From Ciona savignyi (Eukaryota > Chordata > Ascidiacea > Phlebobranchia > Cionidae), in the NCBI GenBank assembly GCA_000149265.1, contig CH002711.1, positions 83,565 through 147,564 on the forward strand: 64,000 nucleotides of DNA. Reading direction: 5' to 3'. The notes beneath the pieces were generated by a model. The model worked only from the letters and a program-made list of their open reading frames with translations. It was not told where the DNA came from and ran no database searches. Of this stretch, positions 25,401-37,690 are shown piece after piece. Position 1 is the first letter of the stretch. Each line of letters starts with the position of its first letter. A program made the translations under genes and the position numbers.

Positions 25401-26822
25401 ATTATTTTTATCAGATACTGCAGAATAAATTTAATACTAAAGTTTATCTTGTAAGATTCAGTACAGTTTGCCACATTTTCTTTCGTGTGCGCTCATTTAT
25501 TCTTATTGTTTCGACCATAAAAGAAATTTAATCTTGTTATTTTGTTGACAAAGGCAAATTATTTAGCACATGTGGTCACTTAAGCGGAGTCAAATTTGAA
25601 GTTTTGGCCCAAAATATAGCGGCCCTGGTCTGAAAACCGGGGTGGTCGCGTTATTGAAACGGAATACAATGCATTACCATAGTAAATTATTTGGGACCGC
25701 ACTGAAGTGGTCCTGATAACGAGGTGGTCGTGTTATCGAGCTGGTCTCCAAGCGGGGTTCCACTGTATTTACTATATTATTTTGGTTAACATTAATAAAA
25801 CAAAAAAAACAGCCAAAATTTATATTTTTTCGTGTTGACATAGGTAGTAAAAAAAACCAAATACTTTTTTAATGTGGGTTTTGGTATTAATTTTTATTAA
25901 AATGTGTCTATGTGGATAGGGCGGCTCAAGTATCATTTTTAGTCGTCAAACTCTCTATTGATTTGTAGTTTTTGCTTTATGTGTCCATCCAGCTATTTCT
26001 AGGAAAATGGTACTTTATTATTATGCCTGGATGTTATATTTTGGTGATTTTCTGGGGGTAAACGGGGTTATCTTAATTGCCATTATGTGCAAACTTTCGG
26101 TTAAAAGGCTTCTCACTGAACCGCCAGAATAACCGGTAATAATGAAAGGCAATCATATGAGGTTAAGTCAGTCCACAATATCATAGTGCGCAGGTGGTGT
26201 GTGGACACAAATATGCTAATCCATTGATAGCATATAGGTCGCGAATACTATTGTTAGCTGTACTCAAAATACAATGCTGAATCATCTGAATTTGAAATGC
26301 ACCCGATAATTAAGCCGAAGCGTCACACTGTGCTGAATATTACTTAATGTATTAGTTCACAAGTAAACTTATGGAAGTTTATGAATCACAGCATTCTCTT
26401 TGCAATAAATAGATCAACGTTTCGTTTAGGCTGCTATATTTGTAGACCAACACATATTTTCGGCACGCGCGTAGCGGCTTATTTACCTAAACAGAAACTT
26501 TATATACAAAATTAAAGATTCTCAGTTTACTTTAATATTAGTATGCAATTCTCATATAACTCTAATACATTTTTAAGTTATTCTATATATCTCATATAGC
26601 CTACGTTGTGTAATCTTCAACGGACTTGCATTTTGCAGTATTAGGCCTACTATGAAATTAAGCAACTAAGTAATTGGGAAATGGAGTAAATGCGATCAAA
26701 TTCAGTGAAAAATAACGAAATCCGTTACAATTAAACTTACCAGCTGCATCCAAGCCTAGCATACATACTCTAATCGGCTCCCCTTTATTATTTGGCAGTA
26801 ATTTTGCAAATAACGCACCCAT
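22473..26822 (-). CDS. ARF/ARL-family small GTPase, 5 exons
   Basis: Exons: 26741-26822, 24864-25040, 23990-24084, 22747-22863, 22473-22610; phases close to give 202 aa. ARF/ARL proteins are myristoylated GTP switches in membrane traffic. The start is MGALFAKL, with Gly2 for myristoylation. The P-loop GLDAAGKTT is split across the first intron. Switch I is [10 protein letters not shown], switch [19 protein letters not shown], the base-binding motif NKQD, and the last loop CCASKGTG. The core is ARF-like, but the C-terminus has an extra Lys-rich and Ser/Thr-rich tail of about 25 residues ([10 protein letters not shown] onward) that ARF1-type proteins lack. I cannot decide which ARL subgroup it belongs to; ARL4/11/14-like is possible. 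A MITE lies in intron 1. Confidence 0.88.
24617..24850 (+). repeat. decayed SINE copy downstream of ARF exon 2
   Basis: It follows the SINE body in order (gaaaccagt, ggcaccaaag, cctgaacctag, aacacaccgcaatag, gattgtccatgtgata, aacataaatattc) with many substitutions and has no clear head. Another decayed fragment, in reverse, lies at about 25085-25240. A further weak one lies at about 23005-23160. Confidence 0.5.
25250..25765. mobile_element. MITE with TA duplication, Tc1/mariner-pogo-like ends
   Basis: The ends are CAGTAGAACCCCACTT at the left and, in reverse complement, CAGTGGAACCCCGCTT at the right: 16 bp with two differences. TA flanks both sides (25248-25249 and 25766-25767). The CAGTRGAACC start and TA target resemble pogo/Tigger-type elements (inference). 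The interior carries repeated GGTCG/GGTGGTCG(T)GTTA motifs near each end but no transposase frame, so it is non-autonomous. It is 516 bp long and sits in intron 1 of the ARF-like gene. Confidence 0.75.
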
Positions 26823-28710
26823 TTCGACAGCTATATTTACGTTGCGGCACTTTTGACAAACCTTCTGTTGTGGATAAAAGAAAGGCAACGTAACTGACGT
26901 AATCAATTTAAAGTTACATTAAACAAAAATAGATATTTCCTGACATAAACAAGTTTCCGTTTTAACAACCCGTAGCTTTCACACACATCTGTCAGGAAAT
27001 TACCTCTTTATCTTACCGATCGACATACAAATATAAGGTTAACGTGTTCTCAGCATATCTAGTTAGTAAATGCGGAAGCTGGTTGGTTACACGTAATCGC
27101 TTTCTATGCACCGTGGGACACCATTTTTGGTTTTATCACGAAACTATATATATTCTTTTATAGGTCGCTTGTTGGTTTGTGGTACAATAGGCTTTAGCGA
27201 ATGCAGCAAGCAAGTACTTATTCATATGGTGTATAAACTTGCACAGACTTTTAATGTATGCTTCGAAACTAGATTTATGGTATATTATAGTCTATCTATA
27301 ATACTTTATCGACTGCTAGAAATTTTATTGACGTATCAGACTCAATAAAAGCCTAAATAAATAAGTACTCATAATAAATATGGGAAAACAATATTTTACT
27401 GCAGATTTAAGTAAAAATATGCACTGGCTATATGCTACTGGCATACCGGTATACGGGCAGTTTAGCATATGCTATGAACCACTAATACAGTAGCTGACCA
27501 CATCACTGCTGTACTTTCACTAATTACGCTAACACGCGGACGCTATGCAGTGTTAAGCTGGTAGCATGACTAACGAGGGAAGATTCATACATGTGTCGTC
27601 ACATAATGTGTATAAAGCAGAAACAAAAGGACGCACGAATTCATACAAAACAATGAAGGACGCTAACAGGAAATGTTTTCGTTTAGCGACGTAGAGTTAG
27701 TCCCACGTCAGAAATGATATCGATGGCTTTCAAAGGTAAATGGCCATTTGCATATACTTTGAATCGAAGTTACTACATGCCTGAGTAATAACCAGTCTGT
27801 CAAAAGTAACGTTTTCTGTTTAGTCATTGACTTACGCAGCTACTGGAGACGAACCGATGCGATAAATCACAATCCACTTTCGGTACATTTTAAGACTTCA
27901 GTACGGTTTGGTAATTCACAATAGGGAATCTCCTGTTTCTGTGTACGGTAGGATGTATAATGTTAGACTTCATCAGTGTTATTTATTAAGCGGTGCGGTT
28001 TCGGGGAACTCGAGCACGCACAACTTAGCACAGATATGTGCTCCTGTAATCTTGGCAACTCACAGGTAACGTTTCACTCAAAACTGTTTTTTTCACAGTA
28101 CTTTTTTTTAATACGTCATATTCAAATAGTTGCTGTATTCCAGCGTCATATTAATAAAGTACTAATTTTATACCTTTTGTTAGAAAAACACAGAAATGCG
28201 TTGAAATGTAGCATTCGTCGGAATACATGGTGCCTTCAGATGTGTCGTGGTATATTTACACATCACCAAGTAAAATATTCAGAAATTTTGTGCTTGTGCT
28301 ATCTGGTTATTGTAGCTGCGAATTTTCCATAAAAAGATTTGACTTAAGATCGTATACGCATCGCAGGCACAAATAATTATTTCAGTATTTATTCAACTAC
28401 TATTATCTAGTTAAGGAATCCGCATTAAGTTTATCGTTTAGAATACAATAACACTTATACAAAAAAACGGGCAATTAAGCGCTTCCGCGACATCACAGTA
28501 TTAGGCGCATAGTGCAATGGGCATTACATCCAATTCAATTGACATTTTCGGCATAGGGGGACTTGAAGTTAGTTAAACATGACTAGATTGATAAAAACTT
28601 GAAACTGTGGTTATTGAAAATCAGATTGCGATGAAGTGATAAGTTAGAAGTCTAAATCAAAATTACTTTGGAACAACGTATTGAGATTTACGAAACACAT
28701 GAGTAGAGTA
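26823..28710. other. intergenic between ARF-like gene and TBCE
   Basis: No coding exon or clear repeat was recognised. The 5' side of the ARF-like gene (above 26822) must include its promoter, but no clear TATA box or initiator could be picked out. Open frames at 27106-27348 and 27976-28332 have no recognisable features. Confidence 0.5.
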
Positions 28711-31700
28711 CTAGAGGTGACGAGGCTTCCTTTTATATTTTGCGCATCCCCATTTGTATGATCCGTCCAAAACCTGTAGTGTGTCGCCCGGCTGGATCGA
28801 TACATCGTGCATTGTTTCGTGGTCACGATCGAGCTCCACAACATGATCTTTATTCTAAAAATAACAGCTCCATGATTTTAAACTAGTATAATAAAAAAAT
28901 CAAGAAGGTTCTTATTACCCATTAACATAATAACATAAGCAATTGTGGTTCATGTACAGAAGATGTGACATGTTTAAAATTACAAGCATGTTATACATGT
29001 TCGAGCATGGTATTTAACTATATATTCTTTTAGGAGCTGGAAGTATTTCTACCAAAGTTATCTATTTGTATCGCAACATGCCAGGTCACATTTCGAACAA
29101 TTTCAACTCTTAAATGCAACTATGGGTTATTTTATTGATTGTGATTTGACAATTGCCAATGTGTTAACCCCCTTGGTTTTCCTTTTTACGGGGATAAACA
29201 TGAATTGCGTATCATTTTGTAATTTTTGACAGAATGCAATATCGTTTTCATGCTCTTTTCGGGATAACTATAACATTGTCAGTCAGAAAGTCGCTATAAA
29301 GTTTACAATTACTGTAACAATTAAAAATATAAGTCGCTACGCTATTGCTAAACCAAAAAACCAGCACTTTATATATCTCCTAGTTTATTTAACAACCATA
29401 GGTTCTGTTAAAAAAATTAAATAAAAAATACTGTACCAAATGTACTAACAGACCACCAAGTTACACTGAGTTATTTTGTTACCTCGTTACTGACATAGAC
29501 AAGTTTCTGTTTTCGGATTTCAACTTTGGTGAGCCTTTGAACCAGCAGCTTCAAGTTCCCAACAGTCATTGTTTTAGGAAGTTTCTTTGTGACCGGTTTG
29601 AATTCTGGTTTGATTGGCGCCTCAATGACAATTTCTGTGAACATGGTAACTGTTAACATTTCAACATATTTTGATAAAATTATCGTGTTTATCCCTCCAA
29701 AGCATTACTCTACCACCTGTGTACCGTGACACACTACTGTGCTGCAAGACAATGCTAAAAACAAGCTTTAACATCATTCCTGGCCACATAAATGTTCCTA
29801 TTTACTAGTTACCATGTGTCTAAACAGTAAGTCACTTACCTATTAAATTTCCCTTTAAAGCTGATGAGATTTTCATGAATTGTTTGTCATCTGGAGCACC
29901 ATGCTCTGATCAATAGTAAACACATAAATGTATATACTTATATGTTTAAGTGGGGGTAAGCCATTTTATGTGACGGATTTAATTAAATGAGTATTAAAAG
30001 TGTAAAAAAGCATTATTAAAAACATCCAACAATGAAGTACAGGACAAAATGTTAGCCAGTATAACAAATACAGTTATGAACAGCTATGAGAGCCTTATAA
30101 ATAAAACAAGGCAAAACGCCACATGCCTTTTAAAAGTTCCATGTATCTTGGGTGGTTCTCAAGAAATTTTTGTGAGGGATTATTTTGGTTGGGATCTTGA
30201 TGGCCACCTGATTCTCTCCATTCCAATCCAAAGTTTCGAAGGTAATCCATTTCGGCTGTAAATCGGTCCTGCTGTCCTACCTGTTGATCATACCAGGTTA
30301 TAGGTTGTCATATATCAGAATGTCAGGCAGTTGCTTCAACCAAATGGATTGATGAAATCTGTGCCTTTGTGTACCACACAATGTAAATTTATGTTTAACG
30401 TTCCTTGCTTAAAAAGCTAAGAATTTTTACCCCCTTTTTACTACAATAAAGACCCCAGCTTCTAAGACCTTCAGCTCGAAGTTGATTTAAAAAATCAGAA
30501 AAAAAATTCAAAGAAACTGAAAACAGAATTGGTGACCAAAAAGTGGGGCATTCTTCGAAATCACTGTGTTTCAATGCAACCATACCAGTGATAAATACTT
30601 GTATGTTAATCTTATATGTTAAACCGCAATGTCTGTTATCCAACCAACTTATCTCAGGCAAGGAATGTCAGTGTTTTATCCCACATGCAGGAAAGTGGTA
30701 AGGTTAGGTAAACAAACTTACCTATTTCTGTTATGATCACTATGCTTTAAAAAGTGTAACATGACACAACCATTCTTATTGTTCACTATGTCTCTTCTAG
30801 CAAAATGTAAGCATAGTTTTTAAACAAATTACAACTCACTTCTAATCGGTCAAGTCGTTTTAATCTCTTAATTTTAGCGATAATCATATCGTGCACAGTC
30901 TCATATCTGTCATGGTTGTATGCAGGATTTTTCCGAAATATTAACTCATGTAATTTGGGAAGGTTGTTCAATGGGTTAACATCATTCACCTGTTAAAAAT
31001 AGAAGAAATTATTTACCTGTATGGCTTATTAACATTTTTGTGTGTTCCATTAATGTGCATATATCTTATCTAATATTGGTGTTTAATTCAAAAAATAATG
31101 TACATTTAGGACAGCTGTACAGGTATCGTTGGATGCTCAGCTTAAAGTGGTAAATCGAAACCAGTGGCTAGTCAAGTTATGTCCTTAGGCAAGGCTCTTG
31201 GGAAGTTGCCTAAACAGAGTAGTTTAATGGGGTAGCTTGAAAAGACACTATAGAAATTTATCCACTGTCAATTTTTTTTTTATAAATTTGGTAATTTTAA
31301 ATATGATTGGTCTAAAAAACTCTTTGATGATACCGAGCAATATTCTTGATAAATGTTTAAACCATAGCTGATGAACAAAAATAAATATATTGGGTGTATA
31401 TCTAAATAATTAGTTCGAATCTAGTTTATATAACAATAAATGAACTTTATTTTGGTTCCCAGTCATGTCGGTAAGAAAATGTATGAAGAAACCAACAATA
31501 TATTAAATATGTTTCTACTTACCGAGGCATACGCATTTCTAGCAAGGTAAAGCTTTTCTAAGTTTTCAAAATCACCAAATTCAACGGATAGATCAGACAA
31601 ACCGCATTCGTTTAAAAGCAAAAAGGAAAGTCTGTAAATTAAACGTAAATTTCAAAATAGTTCACTGTTAAAGCTGAAATTGGGTGTGAAGATCACTTAT

Positions 31701-34700
31701 ACACTTATACAAGCCATTTCAAGCAATTCTTGATCAATGAAATTATTAAATTTTAATTATTATTTTGTAGACAATTAAGTTTTTACGATTGTTAAATGTC
31801 ATTTTCCATCACATATTTATTTAAAGAGCTTTATGCTACGAATAGAAATGCTGTACTTTTGCTTACTTCACTTACTTTGGAAGTTTTGCCAAATGGCGGA
31901 CTTCTTGCCAAGAGTTAAATGGATTGCCGGATAAATATAACTCCCTGACATGTGCAAGCTTGCCATTAGGTGGGGAAAGATGTGTAAGGTTGTTTGCTTC
32001 TAAATGAAGCTCGGCAACTTGTGGCCACATGGTGGTGCAGGTGAGCACCTGCGAATATTTACCAACTGACAAAGACAAGATTTAAAAAATATGTATAGTT
32101 TGAATTCTCATGTAATTATTTTAATATTGGGCTTGGAAATATTTTTAGCAAAAATTTAAAAATAATTGTACCTGCTCCCAAGACAGAGAACACTTGTTTA
32201 ACACAATGGTTTGAACATTGGCGAATGCTTCCGGTTGTGCTAATGCCTTATCTGTTATCCTCATAAGGTTTTCACTTAAATTTAAAACTTTCAAACGAGG
32301 TAGTTGCTTTACTATCTCGCACACAGTGTCCCAAGATGATAACAAGTTTTTGGAAAGGTTCAACTCAACAAGTTCTGTGAAATTTTATATGTAAAATGCT
32401 AATATTGGCGAAGAAAAAATGTTAAGTTATAAGTTATATGCTACTAATGAAACACACAAATTTTCTGAAACCAATAGTTTAAAATCAAAGTTTTAAAAAA
32501 TAAACAGTGTTGAGTTTAAGAATACATTATGGCGCTACGCTGTTACTGGTACTTCTAATTATAATAAAAAACCTATTAAACTGACTTGGAGCTAAGGAAG
32601 CCAAACTGCCAGGATTATCTGCACTGGATATTAGTTGATCTCTTAAAGTGATTTGGTTCAACTCATTTAACTTCCTATAAATTGAAAAAAATGATTTTAT
32701 TTTGTGCGGAGATAGTATTGCAGCAGTGTAAACTGTAAATACATAAACACGATTCATCAACAAAAAATTAAAACCAATATATTTGACTCTATAGTTATTA
32801 TTTATAAATTAAGAGCAAATAAATAACATTCAAACATAACAAATCAAGAATGGCATAAAAGTAATTAATTTAAATGATTTATCAAATCAATTTTCACAAG
32901 ATATGACCAGTTTTTTAACTGGTGACCTATTTTTTTTAATGCAAAAATAGCGGCAGAACTAGGAGTCCAGTATTTAGAAAGAGGTGTTGTCACTTAATAC
33001 TTACTCAAATTGTTTTTGTACATCTTCCATTCCAACAGCTTCCACTTTTTTGCTCATTTTGTCTTGGCCAATATACATATCAAAATCGTCCAGCAAATTG
33101 GTATCGGAGGTAAGTGTGTAGCGACCTTTTATAGCAGCGCAAATAGAAACACCGAGTTCCACTTTGCCAGGCCGCACAAAAGAACCACCAGTTTGGTGTC
33201 TAAAAGATGTTTAAAGAATAATATACATGGATTACCGACTTTTGTAAAGAAATAATAATTTTTCGGAGTCACAAAATAAAAAATAAAATTAAAATGCTGA
33301 ACTGCACAATAACTTTTGCTCTAAGCCTCTAACCAGAACTTTACGTGCCTGGTTGAACAATAGAAAGAGCTAAAATTTTCACAACATGTTGTAAAACACA
33401 TAGGTAAAATCATAACAATTAGTACCATGGAATAAGCACTTTCAAAGTATCGGTTCGCTACATTGTCAATTTTGTCATAAAAATATGGCTAGCAAAAATG
33501 TTTATAACACAAAATGAAAATGAGTGTAAATATTTTGGGTTTTTTAATTACAAATACCAGCATCTGAGATATTTTGCTGAGTGCAAGGTATCACACAATC
33601 TAAAGTTTTAGTAACATCTTACTGTATAAAAAATACACTGGGTAAATGTTTTATTCTGATACATGCCAGGAGGATAATAACTAATCCATCTATTTTTTTA
33701 TTTTATAAAGCATAAATATGTTACCGGCATTTAAAGTAGACAACCCCATCTTTTGAACCATCATGTCGTCCTCTTGTTGGATCATCCCACTCTACACCCA
33801 GCCATTCACCTATGTTGAAAACAATATTATTTCATACAAATTCAAATTTTAAGCATGTTTTCAAGTATTTTTTAAATTAGTATAGCAATCGGATATTCAT
33901 GTTTATCTCCAGGGTTGCAAAAATTACTAATTTTAGTTTAATAATAGACCACTTTACGGTATGAGAATGGTGTGAGCAGCATTATAATAAAGTCAGTTGT
34001 CAGATCTCTTGACTGCATTCGTGTTCTACTAAAGAACTGCGATCTTGTCAACTTCAACGAATAAAGACAACGTCGGTATACAATATACACGCCACAATTA
34101 TAAGTTTTTCCTATCATTATTTTAAATATTAATATGGTATTACTATGTGTAACGTATTTTACTACCAATGTCATAGTTGTTTACAGCACATAGTATCTTA
34201 AAATTTCACATAGCAAACACTCATATCAAAGCCATGATTAAAGATATAGGATAGGATTTTCATCTTTATCCGCGTGAATGGGAAAACCAAGGGGGTTAAC
34301 ACACGGGCAATCGTCAGATCACCTCGCGCCCATCGTCGGGTTACCGGAGCTATTGCAGTGTGTTGTATATGATAGACACATTTCTTCAATTTGGTAGAAC
34401 CCATTAATCCGCTGGGTTCAGGTAATGTCCGTAATGTGCCTTGCCCAAGGACACAACCTACTAGCTAACGGCCAGTTTCGGACCTGCAACCTTTCGATTG
34501 AAAGGCGACGCACTTAACCGTTAGACCAACGGGCTGGACAAATTCCTCTGCTAAATAACTTGCTCAGGACCCAACAACTTAAGTAGAATAAAATAATGCA
34601 AAAACGCAAAAGGGGGTTTTTACACACGCAAATTTTAAATTACTTTGTACCCACTGTATGGTTACTGAAGCTAGTGTAGGTTGTTGTGCATGATAGGGAT

Positions 34701-35126
34701 GTTTAACGATCAGTTTCATATCAGGTGAGGCATAAAACCAATTAGTTATTCAGGCAAACAATTTCAAACATGACAGTTAATAATGCAACAAATTACTTTA
34801 AATGACATATTTTTTATAATAGAAAGATTTTTTGTGAACAAAATGGAGAAGGCAATACTCCAAATGCAGTATTTATAATGACAAACTTCATTTCATACTG
34901 GTCTGACATGGTACTTTTTCTGAGGTGTGGAAAACTGTATCCTTGTAGGTAGGAATCCACAGGACTCCAATAAAACAATATTGTCATTAAACATACAACC
35001 AAAAAATAATGAAAGCGCAATCCTTTAGCTACCTGATGTTGGAGGAACATTTCCCACGTATTTCACAGTTCCACTATTTTCAGTAACTGAAATCCTTGTT
35101 CCAATTTCAACATCAGAGATATTCAT
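28711..35126 (-). CDS. TBCE: tubulin-specific chaperone E, 12 exons
   Basis: Exons: 35033-35126, 33725-33809, 33005-33199, 32586-32674, 32172-32374, 31876-32048, 31523-31631, 30840-30989, 30127-30280, 29840-29905, 29483-29649, 28711-28854. All phases close; 542 aa (human 527). TBCE works with TBCD to dissociate and assemble alpha/beta tubulin dimers in the cytosol. The CAP-Gly domain comes first ([39 protein letters not shown]). Leucine-rich repeats follow ([42 protein letters not shown]), then the [11 protein letters not shown] / FLENHPRY linker typical of TBCE. The C-terminal ubiquitin-like fold spans [18 protein letters not shown] to [11 protein letters not shown]. The start is [14 protein letters not shown]. 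The intron after exon 9 needs a GC donor. Confidence 0.92.
29130..29215 (+). repeat. SINE 3' fragment in last TBCE intron
   Basis: It contains only the SINE 3' part: 'atgggtt' remains, 'tgatttgacaattgcc', 'gtgttaacccccttgg' and 'cggggataaacatgaat'. Another decayed fragment in TBCE intron 7 lies at about 31118-31275 (same + orientation: gaaaccagtggctag, ttaggcaaggct, ttgcctaaac). Confidence 0.6.
34240..34540 (-). repeat. tRNA-like SINE in TBCE intron 1
   Basis: A well-preserved, nearly full-length reverse copy running from the tail (aggataggat at about 34241) to the head complement (ggcgacgcacttaacc near 34505, ggaccaacgggctgg beyond). It is close to the copies at 1226 and 53647. Confidence 0.8.
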
Positions 35127-35447
35127 TCTTTTATTTTGAAAATCTACAGGAATTATTTCGTTAAATCGTTAAACGCATTTCCGTGCCTGCATATATATAT
35201 ACAAATTAAAACAACTTGGTGCGTATTTGTTTTGGTGTTGGTGTTTGTAAGTTTTACCCGAGTAACGTAGGAAGGTTAAGATAATTTTGTTTAGCAATGT
35301 CACATGATCAGGTTCCGGATAGCTTGAACTGACGCTTGCCTGATGTCTGGTAGCGTGGTAGGACTATAAAAGATAACGTATTTTTTCCTTCCAACCCAGA
35401 ATCAATTTGTAAAGTCTATACTCGATTTAATAGGTATTTGGCGTACA

Positions 35448-35556
35448 CCGTCCGGCGGTTGGTCTAGCGGCGTCCGGCCAGACGATTGTCCGTGTGATAA
35501 CCCCCTTGGTTTTCCCATTCACGGGAATAAAGATGAATATCCTATCCTATCCTATC
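35448..35556 (+). repeat. internally deleted SINE copy
   Basis: The head (gttggtctagcgg) is joined directly to the last ~90 bp (agacgattgtccgtgtgataac to the ATCCT tail). About 190 bp of body is missing. Both retained ends are well preserved, so this is a recent internal deletion or a short template. Confidence 0.7.
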
Positions 35557-36654
35557 TAACGAATTTTACGGTAGGCAGGTTGTTAGTAGCAACCAGTTTT
35601 TTAAGTGCAAAGCCCAATGAACAAATGTGTTACAGTCCCATGCAGACGTTTCTCGCTTTTCTGGTCTATTTAAAATTGTTGTGTAAATCCAAAATAGGAA
35701 GCACAATACAGAAACCAACCCGAGAACACAATACAGAAACCAACCCGGGAGCACAATACAGAAACCCTACGTTGAAATATAACCATCCTTACCATTTTCA
35801 ATCAAGACCGGCCAAGATAGTGATATAAATCTACTGTTATGGCCCAACAAGCGATTTTACAAACATCCATATTTCATCTCTAAGAAAGTTAGATTTTCAT
35901 ATAGATTCCGGATATTAACTTAAAAAATGTAAAAGGACGATATTCACGAGATATATAATCCTGACGGATTAATTTTTACAGATTATCCTTCCGTTACCGA
36001 AAAAAATCATTTTACAATTAAGTCAAAAGTCAGCTAATTTAGTTTTCGAGTAGGCTATGTGAAATACAGTTTTTCAATTATGTTTTTCGATTTTGTTGCA
36101 AATACTTGCCACATTCCTGTGACCACTTCTACCAATGAACGGTCATTAAGCAGTTTAAAATTCATTAAAAATTAAAACTTGCTTAAATGGCCTTGCTTCT
36201 CCATATAGTAGGCCTATATACTGTTATTTGAACTAGAATTATTATATGATTTCATTTTCGAGTTTAAAAAAAACATCGGCGCTTAGATTTCAGCTAAAAT
36301 CAGACTATTGTGATAAATATCAAATTCGTTACCAATTTGTTTTAATTGTGTTCGTTGTTTGATTGTGATTTTAAATATTGTGACGTTTCCCTTAAGGTTT
36401 AAGTCACGTTGACAAATAACTTATTTTTTTTTCTTTCCACCCCCCACCCCCTTTATCCGATATACGCCAATGCCCGAAGGTAACATTACAGCCAGACTGT
36501 TTCCACGTTGGATTATCGTAAGAGTAGGTGTCTTAAGATATATCCACCTGCTTAAAAAAACACGTTATTGACAAACCGCGAATGGGGGCTTAAAATCATC
36601 ACAAAAAAAGGAAAATTAAGAATTTAACGGTGAATAGTTGGGTGAGAGTGCTTT

Positions 36655-37690
36655 GCCGCGAGGAGAAACGGCTGTAGGTTTAAAACTGGTTATATCTAGA
36701 TTCTAGACGATTAGGTCAATTTTTGGGCAAAGCACTTAACCCTTAGACGACGACGGTTACATATTTGTAACCTAGATGTGTCCCCGAAAAAAAATGCACA
36801 ATTCAGTCGTTTCTTGGGGGATTTTCCTAGTTTTGATATTTTTGGAAAGCATTTGAATAGATCTTTCGAAATAACGCATAAAAATATAATCCTTCCATTT
36901 AAAAATTTTGAGTAATATTGCTCCAAACATTTTTCTTCAAAATTTTTGTATCTAGTTTAACTTTTAGGTAAAATATCGCTTTTTTGGGTTCTGGGGAGTT
37001 AAAATTGTTACACCAGTTGCTGTGAGAATAAAACTAGCCAGTAGCCGTCTTTGTTTTCGAGTTTACCAGTCATTTTCGATTTTTCAACGATATATGTAAA
37101 CATATGTGTACATGTTTTTTTTCTAATTACTATTGATATTTATTCATTTTTTCGACTTTGTTTTTCAATTATTATTTGATATTCGGAAGAAATATGACAA
37201 CTTCGGAATAGATTACAGCCGATTAGGCTGACAGCATGATCGAGGCCGACAGTGATTGTGGTGATGAAATGCCATATTTGTCAGTTTTATGTGACGTCAT
37301 CACGCTTAGTTGACGTCATCAAAAAATAAAAGACGTAACTTTGTAGGAAATTTCATTTTGAACACTTTTTGTAATACATTACTATCTTCTACAAGCTACC
37401 AGAAACGAGTAATTAGAGTATAAATTACTAATTATGACGTCATTACAAATACTACAACGTCATCAAAAAAATAAAAATACCAATTTGTAGAAAATTATCT
37501 ACTGGACAACTTTGTAATAGATTGTTCTTCCCTAAGTCCAACAGTATTCGCAGCAAACAAGGTTAAAGCAACCTTACTCAAAAGTGCCAAAAACTGGCAA
37601 AAGTTCCCGTCGTCGTCAAAGGGTTAATGAACATCGCCGAAAATCCAGATATTATTATTGGGTTCTATACTAAATAAAATTAAAAAAAAC
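36655..37690 (+). repeat. SINE copy interrupted by a TTAA transposon
   Basis: The left part, 36655-36739, reads like the SINE from 'ggctgtaggtttaaaactgg' to 'gggcaaagcactta'. The right part, 37624 to about 37690, resumes with 'aatgaacatcgcc' and 'attgggttctatactaaat', the next SINE segments. The intervening 884 bp is a separate element. Confidence 0.65.
36740..37623. mobile_element. piggyBac-type MITE, 884 bp
   Basis: TTAA flanks both sides (36736-36739 and 37624-37627). The termini are inverted repeats: CCCTTAGACGACGACGG left and CCCTTTGACGACGACGG as the reverse complement of the right end. TTAA duplication with a CCC start is the hallmark of piggyBac elements (established knowledge). No transposase frame exists, so it is non-autonomous. 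The interior carries repeated TGACGTCATCA-type boxes at about 37291, 37311 and 37435. Confidence 0.82.

Noticed and set aside
30049-30261. Plus-strand open frame of 70 aa
   Set aside because: It is the antisense of TBCE exon 9 ([11 protein letters not shown] / FLENHPRY).
30395-30661. 88-aa minus-strand open frame inside a TBCE intron
   Set aside because: The neighbouring TBCE exons join in phase without it and it resembles nothing in TBCE.
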